DNA of 64,000 bases, from the NCBI GenBank assembly GCA_964652025.1, contig CAZYZX010000003.1:258048-322047 (forward strand), read 5' to 3'. Made by a program: the position numbers and the translations under genes. The notes under the pieces were generated by a model. That model saw nothing but the letters and a program-made list of their open reading frames with translations, searched no databases and was not told where the DNA came from. Source of the stretch: JAEXOD01 sp964652025 (GTDB lineage: Bacteria > Bacteroidota > Ignavibacteria > Ignavibacteriales > Melioribacteraceae). Below, in pieces: positions 17,568 to 25,762 of this stretch. Numbering within the stretch: position 1 is the first letter of the stretch; each line of letters starts with the position of its first letter.

Positions 17568-18503
17568 ATGTACTCTATAGTTGTAGATAAATTGCGCAAA
17601 GAATTTGGTAATTTTGTTTCAGTAAACTCTATTTCCTTTAACGTAGAAGAGGGGGAAATATTTGGCTTTTTAGGTGCTAATGGTGCGGGTAAATCTACCA
17701 CAATTAGGATGCTGTGTGGAATTTTAGAACCAACTGCAGGCGATGCCTTTGTTGGCGGATATAGCATTAAAAAAGAACCTGAAAAAGTTAAATTAAACAT
17801 TGGTTACATGTCTCAAAAATTTTCACTATATAACGATTTAACAGTTGAAGAAAATATTAATTTTTTTGGTGGATTATATGGGCTGAGTGGAAATAAATTA
17901 AAAGAGAGCAAAAAACGTGTTCTATTAGCAGCTGATTTAGTGGGGAAAGAACATATTAAAACCAGCCAATTGCCCGGTGGTATTAAACAAAGATTAGCTT
18001 TAAGCACCGCTGTTTTACATAATCCTAAAATTGTTTTTTTAGATGAACCAACAAGTGGAGTTGACCCCATTAGCCGTAGAAATTTTTGGGATTTAATTAA
18101 TCAACTTTCTGAACAAGGTATTACTGTTTTTGTAACCACTCACTACTTAGAAGAAGCAGAATTTTGCAATAATATAATTTTAATTAATGCGGGCAATTTA
18201 ATTGCAGAAGGAAGTCCTAAAAAATTAAAGGAAGAATATATTAATAATAATCTTTACCAAGTTGAGTGTAATAATGTAACAGAAGCTCTTACACTCCTTT
18301 CAGATGCTTATTTTGTTGATGAGTCATCGATATTTGGGAATAACATACATATTTCTTTACTCCCCAACTTTAGCGACCCCAATATTATAAAACAATTTTT
18401 ATCAGATAACAATATACACCAAGTTTCAATAAATAAAATATCCCCATCTTTAGAGGATGTTTTTATTCATTTACTGGAAAAGGAGAATAAAAATGCTAAA
18501 TAG
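17568..18503 (+). CDS. ABC transporter ATPase 2 (corresponds to the YbhF C-terminal half)
   Basis: A 311-residue nucleotide-binding subunit with Walker A GANGAGKST (about 36-44), Q-loop 'YMSQKFSLYN', Walker B 'IVFLDEPTSGVDP' and a normal H-loop, 'VTTHYLEEAEF'. The signature reads LPGGIKQR instead of LSGG, losing the Ser that contacts the gamma-phosphate. The ATPase 1 / ATPase 2 pair therefore keeps one canonical site and one degenerate composite site. The gene ends inside the first permease gene (11-bp overlap), and its tail contains that gene's ribosome-binding site AAAGGAG. Confidence 0.92.
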   Translation: MYSIVVDKLRKEFGNFVSVNSISFNVEEGEIFGFLGANGAGKSTTIRMLCGILEPTAGDAFVGGYSIKKEPEKVKLNIGYMSQKFSLYNDLTVEENINFFGGLYGLSGNKLKESKKRVLLAADLVGKEHIKTSQLPGGIKQRLALSTAVLHNPKIVFLDEPTSGVDPISRRNFWDLINQLSEQGITVFVTTHYLEEAEFCNNIILINAGNLIAEGSPKKLKEEYINNNLYQVECNNVTEALTLLSDAYFVDESSIFGNNIHISLLPNFSDPNIIKQFLSDNNIHQVSINKISPSLEDVFIHLLEKENKNAK

Positions 18504-19626
18504 GTTATTAGCTATTTCTAAAAAAGAAATAAAGCAAATAATAAGAGACAAAAAAATGCTTGGAATTTTATTAGGCTTTCCCGCATTTTTACTTGTTATT
18601 TTTGGTTATGCGGTTAACTTTGACGTACACAACGTTAAAATTGTTATTTACGATAAAGATAATAGCGAAACTAGCGAATTATTTATTCAAAACTCTTTTT
18701 CTACAGATTACTTTGATATTCTGGGGTATATTTATAAAGATAGTGAGATTAATTATTTGTTGGATAAAAAGATTACTCAAGCTGTTGTTGTTATTCCAAA
18801 CAATTTTGAAAAAGATATACAGTTAAAAAGAAATCCTATAAAAGTTCAGTTTGTTATAGATGGTGTTGATGGGAACACTGCTAACATTGTTAAAAATTAT
18901 TTTGTTTCTGCTGTAATTTCATTTAATAACAGGTTAAATTACGAAATAGTTAATAAAAACGGAATAATTAATAAATCTAACATAGGATATGAACCAAAGT
19001 TTTGGTTTAATCCAGATCTAAAATCATCCCGATTTTTAATCCCCGGCTTAATTGGCTTAATATTGGTAATTACAACCATTGTTAGCGTATCTCTATCGTT
19101 AGTAAGAGAAAAAGAATTTGGCACTATAGAACAAATAAATGTTTCATCAGTTCATACATTAGAATTATTAATAGGAAAATCTTTACCCTATTTTATTTTA
19201 GCTTTATTTAATACATTATTTGTTTTAATAACAGGATGCTTCTTTTTTGATGTAAGCGTAAAAGGGAGTTATTTATTATTATTTGTTTCCACAGTTCTGT
19301 TTTTATTTGCAGCATTAAGTATAGGCATTTTTATTTCTGTTATAGCAGATAGCCAACAAGTAGCTTTTACGATGGCAACTTTTGTTTCTTTGCTTCCCTC
19401 TGTAATATTATCTGGATTTATTTTCCCCATAGAAAGCATGCCATTTTTAGTTCAAATAATTACAAATATCACTCCCGTTAAGTTTTATATAATTGCATTA
19501 CGAGGAATAATATTAAAGGGAGTTGGGTTACAAGCGTTTTATATGCAATTAGTTTACCTTTTAATATTTGTAATTGTTTTTTTAGGTTTAGCTTCAGTAA
19601 TAAATTATCGCAAAAATAAAATATAA
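18493..19626 (+). CDS. ABC-2 type permease 1 (YbhS/YbhR-like)
   Basis: A 377-residue ABC-2 exporter membrane subunit. The first membrane helix follows 'KKEIKQIIRDKKMLGILLGFPAF', the typical cytosolic coupling segment. A large extracytoplasmic loop comes next (about 50-185), then five C-terminal helices with the family motif 'REKEFGTIEQINVSS' before helix 3. The start is ATG 18493, eight bases after an AAAGGAG site; an upstream in-frame ATG at 18457 would extend into the preceding gene and lacks a site. It pairs with the second permease as a heterodimeric pore. Confidence 0.92.
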   Translation: MLNRLLAISKKEIKQIIRDKKMLGILLGFPAFLLVIFGYAVNFDVHNVKIVIYDKDNSETSELFIQNSFSTDYFDILGYIYKDSEINYLLDKKITQAVVVIPNNFEKDIQLKRNPIKVQFVIDGVDGNTANIVKNYFVSAVISFNNRLNYEIVNKNGIINKSNIGYEPKFWFNPDLKSSRFLIPGLIGLILVITTIVSVSLSLVREKEFGTIEQINVSSVHTLELLIGKSLPYFILALFNTLFVLITGCFFFDVSVKGSYLLLFVSTVLFLFAALSIGIFISVIADSQQVAFTMATFVSLLPSVILSGFIFPIESMPFLVQIITNITPVKFYIIALRGIILKGVGLQAFYMQLVYLLIFVIVFLGLASVINYRKNKI

Positions 19627-19640
19627 AATTTGGTAAAAAC

Positions 19641-20771
19641 ATGAACACAATTTTGGTATTTATAAAAAAAGAGTTTTTGCAGTTAATAAGAGACCCCAAA
19701 ATGTTTGTAATCATATTGGCAGCTCCAGTTTTGCAATTAATATTTTTGGGATATGCTGCCACTATGGATGTGAACAACATTAACACAGTAATTTTAGATA
19801 ACGATAAAACAAACTTTTCTAAAGAGTTTATTAATAAATTTACTAACTCGGGCTATTTTACTATAATAAGCAATGCAAGCAACTACCAAACAGTTACAGA
19901 AAATATCAATAATAATAAAGCAATACTTGCTATAATAATTCCCCAAAATTTCGAAAAAGATTATCGCGCTAATAAACCTGTTAAAATACAAGCTGTTTTT
20001 GATGGCTCCGATGGGAATAAATCTTCAATTGTTGCCGGTTATGTTCAACTTGTTTTATCGTATTATTTAAATAAATTAGGTGTGGAATTTTTCAATAAAC
20101 ATGGAATTAAAATTGAATCTTTACCAAAATTAGAAGCAGAAACAAGAGTTTGGTTTAATCCAGAACTTAAGACGAGAAATTTTATGGTGCCCGGCATTGT
20201 TGGTTTATTACTAATGATTATTACCCTGCTTTTAACATCACTTGCAATAGTTAAAGAAAAAGAATTAGGTACTTTGGAACAACTAATAGTTACACCTATA
20301 AGACCTTATCAATTAATAATTGGTAAAATGGTACCATTTTCTTTGCTTGGTTTTGTTGCAATAATAATTGTAATTACAGCTATGAGGATAGTTTTTAATT
20401 TGCCAGTTAAAGGTTCAATAATTTTCTTATTATTTAGCTCTGCTATTTTTATGCTAAATACACTTGGTTTTGGTTTATTTATTTCAATATTTTCCAAAAC
20501 ACAACAACAAGCTATGATGCTTGCGATATTTGGCTTTATGATGCCAATGATTTTCCTTTCCGGATTTTCTTTCCCAGTTGAAAACATGCCAACTATAATA
20601 AGGGCAATAACATATATTATTCCGGTTAAGTATTTTATGACTATAATACGAGGAATAATTCTAAAAGGAATTGGATTTAATGAACTTTGGCAAGATCTAT
20701 TAATTCTTTTTATTATGGGAATTACCATTTTAACTTTAAGCATAACAAAGTTTAATAAAAAGTTGGAATAA
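19641..20771 (+). CDS. ABC-2 type permease 2 (YbhS/YbhR-like)
   Basis: A 376-residue paralogue of the preceding permease with the same layout. The N-terminal coupling segment is 'KKEFLQLIRDPKMF', followed by one helix, a long periplasmic loop, and five helices with 'KEKELGTLEQLIVTPI' before the core bundle. It starts 14 bp after permease 1 and is the last gene of the operon. No clear hairpin follows. The substrate cannot be predicted; YbhFSR relatives have been linked to drug and cation export. Confidence 0.92.
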   Translation: MNTILVFIKKEFLQLIRDPKMFVIILAAPVLQLIFLGYAATMDVNNINTVILDNDKTNFSKEFINKFTNSGYFTIISNASNYQTVTENINNNKAILAIIIPQNFEKDYRANKPVKIQAVFDGSDGNKSSIVAGYVQLVLSYYLNKLGVEFFNKHGIKIESLPKLEAETRVWFNPELKTRNFMVPGIVGLLLMIITLLLTSLAIVKEKELGTLEQLIVTPIRPYQLIIGKMVPFSLLGFVAIIIVITAMRIVFNLPVKGSIIFLLFSSAIFMLNTLGFGLFISIFSKTQQQAMMLAIFGFMMPMIFLSGFSFPVENMPTIIRAITYIIPVKYFMTIIRGIILKGIGFNELWQDLLILFIMGITILTLSITKFNKKLE

Positions 20772-20835
20772 TCTTAACCTTTTGTTAGTTCAATAAATTT
20801 TACTATTTTTTGTTAGTCGTTAAAATTTATTGTTT

Positions 20836-21282
20836 ATGAAGCAAGAAGAATTAATAGAAGAAGGTATAGTATTAAGCGTTAAAAATGGAATAGCTGAAAT
20901 TTCTGTTATAGAAAAAGGAGAGTGCAGCGAGTGCTCTGCCAAAGTATATTGCAGCCCTGCAGAAGCAAACAAAAAAAAATTAAAAGTAAGCGACCCATTT
21001 GGCGTTAAACCGGGGGATAGAGTTAAAGTAAGTTTAAAAGGGAGTAATCTTTTTATTGCTTCTATTTTATTATATGGTTTACCTTTAGTACTTTTATTAG
21101 CTGCAATTTTATTTAGTTTATCATTCCTAACTGATAGCAAAAACAAAGAATTATTAAGCTTTTTAATTGGATTGCTAACAGTAGCTTTATATTATTCTGC
21201 TTTTGCTATTTTTTTAAGAAAAAATAAAAATTTTGTTAAGCTGCCCCAAATTATTTTTGTAAGCAGCTTATCCAAAAATTAA
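20836..21282 (+). CDS. SoxR-reducing system protein RseC family
   Basis: A 148-residue inner-membrane protein with the RseC layout. An N-terminal cytoplasmic beta domain carries the cysteine motif 'CSECSAKVYC' (about 25-34), followed by two membrane helices (about 70-95 and 103-122). In E. coli RseC works in the SoxR-reducing (Rsx/Rnf-associated) system, and related proteins accompany Rnf complexes; no rnf gene is seen here. ATG 20836 is preferred over a TTG two codons upstream. It converges on the DUF4252 gene. Confidence 0.85.
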   Translation: MKQEELIEEGIVLSVKNGIAEISVIEKGECSECSAKVYCSPAEANKKKLKVSDPFGVKPGDRVKVSLKGSNLFIASILLYGLPLVLLLAAILFSLSFLTDSKNKELLSFLIGLLTVALYYSAFAIFLRKNKNFVKLPQIIFVSSLSKN

Positions 21283-21289
21283 TTATTTT

Positions 21290-21856
21290 TTATTTCTTCT
21301 CACCGGTTACTTCATCAATTTTATCCATATTTGGTATTTTAAATTTACCACCAATATCACCTAATTGTTTCAAATCAATTTTACCCGCAATATTTACAAA
21401 AGTTGCCTCGCCTTTATTCCTTTTTGATAATATTACTAATCCTTTAATTCCTTCTTTAGTAGGATTTTTTACATAAATACTAACTTTCCCCTGCTTATCA
21501 CTATTTACAACCATTCTTTCCCAATTATCTTTTAATAGTAAGTTTTCAATATCCTTAAATTTTGTATCTATTGCTTTAGTATTTTTTTCTGTTACACCTA
21601 GGGTGTTTACTCTTAAATACTTAATGTTATTAAATAAGTTTTTCACCTCTGGGTCATCGTCACTCATTTCTGCAATCGATTGCAACATCGTTTCATTTAA
21701 AATTACTTCGGTAGAATTTTGATTTACTATTAAACTACTTAAATCCCCAAATTCAAAATAACCGGGCTCGTTAACGTACTTATCTTTATTGCTTTGCGCA
21801 TATATATTGCTTACAAAAAGTAATAAGCTAACCAATAATATTTTTAGTGTTTTCAT
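21290..21856 (-). CDS. DUF4252 domain protein, secreted
   Basis: A 188-residue protein with a Sec signal peptide ('MKTLKILLVSLLLFVSNIYAQ') and then a DUF4252 domain (about 45-165), including 'EVILNETMLQSIAEM' and 'IKGLVILSKRNKGEATFVNIAGKIDLKQL'. The family is common in Bacteroidota next to ECF sigma factors, and its function is unknown. It lies 1 bp behind the putative anti-sigma gene and is the last gene of the sigma operon. This suggests a periplasmic role in that signalling pathway. No lipobox is present. Confidence 0.87.
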   Translation of the reverse strand: MKTLKILLVSLLLFVSNIYAQSNKDKYVNEPGYFEFGDLSSLIVNQNSTEVILNETMLQSIAEMSDDDPEVKNLFNNIKYLRVNTLGVTEKNTKAIDTKFKDIENLLLKDNWERMVVNSDKQGKVSIYVKNPTKEGIKGLVILSKRNKGEATFVNIAGKIDLKQLGDIGGKFKIPNMDKIDEVTGEKK

Positions 21857-21857
21857 T

Positions 21858-22397
21858 TTATAACTCCATATTTAAGATTTTATTAATTGTTTGTAAACTT
21901 TTATTTAATGGTTCTGCTACTTTATTAACTATTATATCTTCTTTAATTTTTAAGTTAGTTTCTCCTAAAATTTCCCCAACTACTGCAAGTGCATATTTGG
22001 CTTTTTTATCAGCTTCGTTTAGCTCTGCAACGTTATATTTAACGCTATTAATTGGTCTATTATTATTGCTTTTTATATAAATTGATAATAATAAAGCAAA
22101 GATTATTAAAGAGGCATATACTACTGGTAAAATTGGCTTTTCGATAAATAAACAATAAAGTTCAGCCCAAAAACCTTTATTCTTTTCTAATAAATCAGGT
22201 GGTAAATTAATCACAAAATCAGCATCTTTATCTTTAATAATATTCACCATTTTTTTAGTATTTCTGTAACTAAAAAATATTTCCCTTAAATTTTTATTAA
22301 AAATAATTGCCATATATATTTTTAACTTAGTAAAAATATTGGCATCACCATAGGCTGTTAAAATTATTTCTTCTTCTAATTTTTTATTTAATTTCAT
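21858..22397 (-). CDS. Putative anti-sigma factor, single membrane helix
   Basis: A 179-residue protein with no family I can name with certainty. It has a hydrophilic N-terminal part (1-90), one membrane helix ('LPVVYASLIIFALLLSIYI', about 90-110) and a C-terminal part with Lys/Glu-rich helices. Size, topology and its 14-bp overlap with the end of the upstream ECF sigma gene are those of an anti-sigma factor: cytoplasmic sigma-binding side, helix, periplasmic sensor. No zinc-binding (ZAS) HxxxCxxC motif is visible. The function is inferred from context only. Confidence 0.7.
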   Translation of the reverse strand: MKLNKKLEEEIILTAYGDANIFTKLKIYMAIIFNKNLREIFFSYRNTKKMVNIIKDKDADFVINLPPDLLEKNKGFWAELYCLFIEKPILPVVYASLIIFALLLSIYIKSNNNRPINSVKYNVAELNEADKKAKYALAVVGEILGETNLKIKEDIIVNKVAEPLNKSLQTINKILNMEL

Positions 22398-22905
22398 ATT
22401 GCTTTAACTCAATTTGTAATTGTTTTCTTGCACGCATTAAATAAACTTTTACGCTATTTATTGGAACATTTAACAATTCGGCAATCTCTTTATGTTTTAG
22501 CTCGTTTATTTCGTACATAATAAATATTGTTTTTAGTTTTTCGGGTAATTTTTGTATAGCTTCGTCTATCTTTTCTTTTAATAAGTTATTTTCTATTATT
22601 ATAATTGGATTACTTAAAACGTCATTATCTATTAAATCAAATTCTTCTTCGTCATCTTTATAATAAAATAATTCATCAGTAACTTTTCTTTTTCTAAAAA
22701 AATCTATACACATATTATAAGTAATTTTTATCATCCATTGTTTAGATTTACTAAACTGAAATTTATCTATATTTTCCCAAGTTCTTAAAAACACATCTTG
22801 GGTAATATCTTCTGCGTCAGTTTTGCTTTTAACCATATAGTACGCAAACCGATAAATATCTTGTTTATATTTCTTAACTAAATAATTAAATTTTACCTTA
22901 TTCAT
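22384..22905 (-). CDS. ECF RNA polymerase sigma factor
   Basis: A 173-residue group 4 sigma factor. Region 2 is at about 10-75 ('YRFAYYMVKSKTDAEDITQDVFLRTWENIDKF' region, with 'DAEDITQDVFLRTW'). Region 4 is at about 115-168 ('LPEKLKTIFIMYEINELKHKEIAELL' area, with HTH 'IAELLNVPINSVKVYLMRARKQL'). I place the start at ATG 22905, which gives a standard N-terminus; the longer reading from 22962 would cross the promoter described below. An ECF-type promoter lies 20 bp upstream, consistent with autoregulation. It heads an operon with a putative anti-sigma gene and DUF4252. Confidence 0.93.
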   Translation of the reverse strand: MNKVKFNYLVKKYKQDIYRFAYYMVKSKTDAEDITQDVFLRTWENIDKFQFSKSKQWMIKITYNMCIDFFRKRKVTDELFYYKDDEEEFDLIDNDVLSNPIIIIENNLLKEKIDEAIQKLPEKLKTIFIMYEINELKHKEIAELLNVPINSVKVYLMRARKQLQIELKQYEIK

Positions 22906-22925
22906 AAAAATCTGTTTATTATAAA

Positions 22926-22951
22926 GACGTATGTAACAATATAAGGTTACA
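22926..22951 (-). promoter_or_regulatory. Autoregulatory ECF promoter of the sigma operon
   Basis: The minus strand reads TGTAAC, 16 bp, CGTC, then TTTAT. The ATG of the sigma gene is 20 bp downstream. The -35 element also forms a perfect inverted repeat with TGTAAC at 22932-22937 on the plus strand (8-bp spacer), which could be a second binding site or chance. Two further copies of this promoter type are at 3320-3345 and 38229-38254. Confidence 0.78.
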
Positions 22952-23038
22952 AATCTATACACTATTTTTTATAAAATGTATAAAATTGTTAACAATTTAA
23001 ATAAACTTTGGTTACATTTTAGTATTAAAATTATTTAA

Positions 23039-23065
23039 TTGCATAGGAATGGTTTTTGATATAAT
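23039..23065 (+). promoter_or_regulatory. Possible promoter of the outer-membrane protein gene
   Basis: TTGCAT (23039-23044), a short 15-bp spacer and TATAAT (23060-23065) precede the gene at 23090. The spacing is shorter than optimal and the region is AT-rich, so this is only a candidate. Confidence 0.3.
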
Positions 23066-23089
23066 TAAAAAAGATAAACAGAGGAAATT

Positions 23090-23734
23090 ATGAAAAAATT
23101 ATTGTTAGTTATTATATTCTTTTTTACTTTAACCCAAATTACAAATGCGCAGTTTAGCTCTGCTGCTGTTAAACTTGGTATTTTTTCACCCGCTGTAACT
23201 AATAGTGGATTTATTATTGGATATGAAGGAGGAGAATACTTAGATGCAAATTTGCGCGCTGGGTGGAGTATCGATTGGTTTCACAAAACTTATATCGATA
23301 AAACATTAGTTGGTAATTTTAATGATATACCCGGTATTACGGATTACACTGTTAACGAACTACGCGCTAAAACTAATTTGCACGAAATTCCTGTTATGGG
23401 TACCTTTTCTGTATTGTTCCCTGTATCACCAAAAATTAAAGCATTTGCAACAGCTTCTGCAGGTTTAGATATGCTTTTAATTTTTTATAATAATTATCAA
23501 AACCCAAGCGAGGATGATGTTCATGCGGCTTTTTCTTTTGCTTGGCGTTTGGGTGGTGGTGCCGTTTATAGCTTAGGATATCGCTCTGAACTAATTGGCG
23601 AAATTACTTATCATAACTCTGAACCCAGTTGGACTTATGAAATTACAGATGCTAATGGTAAAAAACATGTTTTCGAACGTAAATTTGATTTAAGTGGCGT
23701 TTTATTGCGCGTTGGCGTTAGATATATGTTTTAA
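23090..23734 (+). CDS. Putative outer-membrane beta-barrel protein
   Basis: A 214-residue exported protein. The signal peptide 'MKKLLLVIIFFFTLTQITNAQ' is followed by alternating polar/hydrophobic strands with frequent Gly and aromatic residues. It ends in 'VGVRYMF', the C-terminal Phe typical of outer-membrane barrels. Internal features include 'AAVKLGIFSPAVTN' and 'FAWRLGGGAVYSLGYR', as in small porin-family (OmpA/OmpX-like) proteins. It is monocistronic, with a good ribosome-binding site (AGAGGA) and its own terminator. No specific function can be given. Confidence 0.78.
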   Translation: MKKLLLVIIFFFTLTQITNAQFSSAAVKLGIFSPAVTNSGFIIGYEGGEYLDANLRAGWSIDWFHKTYIDKTLVGNFNDIPGITDYTVNELRAKTNLHEIPVMGTFSVLFPVSPKIKAFATASAGLDMLLIFYNNYQNPSEDDVHAAFSFAWRLGGGAVYSLGYRSELIGEITYHNSEPSWTYEITDANGKKHVFERKFDLSGVLLRVGVRYMF

Positions 23735-23741
23735 TATTTTT

Positions 23742-23780
23742 AGGGCTGTAATTTAATTACATGCCCTTTCCATATTTTTT
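23742..23780 (+). terminator. Terminator after the outer-membrane protein gene
   Basis: AGGGC-TGTAAT pairs with ATTACA-(T)-GCCCT (23742-23767), an 11-bp stem with one bulged T and a 3-nt loop. A T-rich tract follows. It overlaps the last codons of the convergent 99-residue gene. Confidence 0.75.
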
Positions 23781-24052
23781 AATGTGTTAAAATAGGCTTT
23801 ATCTTTTTCATATATAAAAAAGCTGTTAAATACTAAAGTACCTTCAGATAAAGTTTCTTTTTCTGATGTAACTTTAACAACCTTTATATCATCTTTCTTC
23901 ATTATTTCAATATCAGTTGTAACATTGCCATCTTGCTCTAATGTTATTAGCTCTATTAAACTAAACCCTTTGGTAAATAAAAGCTCGGTATTAAAACAAT
24001 ACCCATAGTTTATCATTCCACTAGTAAAATCACTAACTTTTTTTTGCATCAT
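23753..24052 (-). CDS. Hypothetical protein (99 aa)
   Basis: A 99-residue protein of unrecognised family. It has no signal peptide or membrane segment. The sequence alternates short strands ('GFSLIELITLEQDG', 'IEIMKKDDIKVVKVTSEKE') and ends 'NTLKNMERACN', suggesting a small alpha/beta cytoplasmic protein. Its ATG directly abuts the TAA of the preceding glycosidase gene (TAA-ATG-ATG; either ATG may be used), so it is co-translated at the end of the aroK-aroB-GHL10 operon. No function is assigned. Confidence 0.65.
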   Translation of the reverse strand: MMQKKVSDFTSGMINYGYCFNTELLFTKGFSLIELITLEQDGNVTTDIEIMKKDDIKVVKVTSEKETLSEGTLVFNSFFIYEKDKAYFNTLKNMERACN

Positions 24053-25762
24053 TTATTTCAATTTTAATTCTGTAGATTTACTTTCGTTTTCATAAATTAA
24101 CTTTAAAGAAATAAAATTATCAACTTTATCTATATTAATAATATTTCTACCCGGTAATATTATACCCGTAAAAAGTTTATATTCTTTATTATTTTCACCT
24201 AATCCTAAAACTTTAATATTATCTTTATTAATAGAATTTATATAAAGTTTATAACTTCTTTCGCTGCCAAATATCATAATCTTATTTTCCCCTTTTATAA
24301 ATTGCGCAAATTTATATAATGTGGGGATAATTAATTCGCATAAATTAGTAGATTGAGTGCTTTCTGCCCATGTTTGATTTATTGACTTTACTGCAAAATA
24401 ATTTTTGGTATATATCGGTTTTTTCTCTTTATATGTATACGTATTTTTTTCACTACCAATAATATCAAACATCGTTTCAGATGAAAACTCTGGCTTGCTT
24501 TTATTAAATTTATATAACGAAAAATATTTAATCTCCTCGTTTTCATCCTTTGGTTTATCCCATTTTAACAAAACAGAATTCGTTTTACTATCATAATTGG
24601 AACAAGCCAAATTTAAGGGTGGTGCTGGTAGTTCAATTTCGGTCCATGGCATAAGTGGAGGAAGTGCGTGCTCGTTAAATAAACTTGTGTTAAAGTTTTT
24701 TATATGTTCGTATCTAAAAAACGCAACGCCCGCAGCACCAATTTTTCTTGAATAATTAATCATCTTTTCCATCTCTGGATATACACTTTTTTGATACGCC
24801 CCTATACCAAGTATAATATGACGTCCAAAATTATTATTTTGCCAATCATCGGCTAAAACATCAAAACGGGGATTGTTTTTAAAATCCCAATATATTTGTG
24901 GTGCTAAGTAATCAATAGTTCCTTCCTGCAACCAAGCTCTGCTATCTTGGTAAACATCGTTTAAACCTTCCCAACCATAAGCACCCGGTTTGTTTTTATA
25001 AATACCTATTGGCGCTGCACCTATTTTAATTGTTGGTTTAATTCTTTTAACTGCTATGTATATATCTTTTACTAATTTATTTATATTTTCACGCCTAAAG
25101 TCACTTAAAGATAACCCATTACCATAATTTTCGTAAGTATTTTTGTCATCAACTCCTTTACCTGGATAGCGTAAAAAATCATATTGAATTCCATCAACAT
25201 CATATTTACTTACTAATTCAGTAACAATGTCAACTAAATATTTCCTTGCCTCAGGAATTCCTGCATTAAGCCAAAAAGATCTTTTTTTCTCTTCTACCCA
25301 ACTTAGCAACCAATCCCTATTTTTTGTATATAAATGTTTTGAATGTACTAATATTTTTTCTTCGTTACTGTTAAAAGTATTAAGCATATTTAGCCAAGCG
25401 TGAATTTCAAAACCCCTTGCGTGCGCTTCTTTAATTGCAAAGTCTAATGGGTCATAGCTTGTTTCTCCACCAACTTCTCCGCTTATATAGTAAGACATTG
25501 GTTCAATATCAGATCTATATAAAACCGTACCATTAAATCTAACTTGAAAATAGATTGTATTAAAGTTTTTTGCTTTTAAATCGTCAAAAATTTTTATTAA
25601 TTCTTGCTTTTGTTTTTCTTGGTCATAAGTTGGTGGTGGCCAATCTAATCTATAATTAGTAGATAACCAAACTGCTCGCGTTTCTCGCAATATTTGCGCT
25701 TTTATTAAACTTACACTTGTAAGTAAAAAAATAATTACAATTAAAAATCTAATTCTTTTCAA
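24053..25762 (-). CDS. GHL10-type family 10-like glycosylhydrolase, secreted
   Basis: A 569-residue protein with a signal peptide (about 1-22), then a TIM-barrel GHL10/DUF187 domain (about 27-370). The domain opens with 'RETRAVWLSTNYRLDWP' and contains 'FNTIYFQVRFNGTVLYRS', 'ARGFEIHAWLNMLNTF' and 'DGIQYDFLRYPG'. A fibronectin-like strand region follows (about 380-470). The family acts on glycans, and some members cleave peptidoglycan or related polymers. Its start overlaps the end of aroB by 14 bp, an odd partner for an aromatic-synthesis gene, so the link may be purely one of co-transcription. Confidence 0.88.
   Translation of the reverse strand: MKRIRFLIVIIFLLTSVSLIKAQILRETRAVWLSTNYRLDWPPPTYDQEKQKQELIKIFDDLKAKNFNTIYFQVRFNGTVLYRSDIEPMSYYISGEVGGETSYDPLDFAIKEAHARGFEIHAWLNMLNTFNSNEEKILVHSKHLYTKNRDWLLSWVEEKKRSFWLNAGIPEARKYLVDIVTELVSKYDVDGIQYDFLRYPGKGVDDKNTYENYGNGLSLSDFRRENINKLVKDIYIAVKRIKPTIKIGAAPIGIYKNKPGAYGWEGLNDVYQDSRAWLQEGTIDYLAPQIYWDFKNNPRFDVLADDWQNNNFGRHIILGIGAYQKSVYPEMEKMINYSRKIGAAGVAFFRYEHIKNFNTSLFNEHALPPLMPWTEIELPAPPLNLACSNYDSKTNSVLLKWDKPKDENEEIKYFSLYKFNKSKPEFSSETMFDIIGSEKNTYTYKEKKPIYTKNYFAVKSINQTWAESTQSTNLCELIIPTLYKFAQFIKGENKIMIFGSERSYKLYINSINKDNIKVLGLGENNKEYKLFTGIILPGRNIINIDKVDNFISLKLIYENESKSTELKLK

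Noticed and set aside
22905..22962. Longer N-terminus for the ECF sigma factor
   Set aside because: The extra 19 residues match no region-2 pattern and would be read across the ECF promoter itself.
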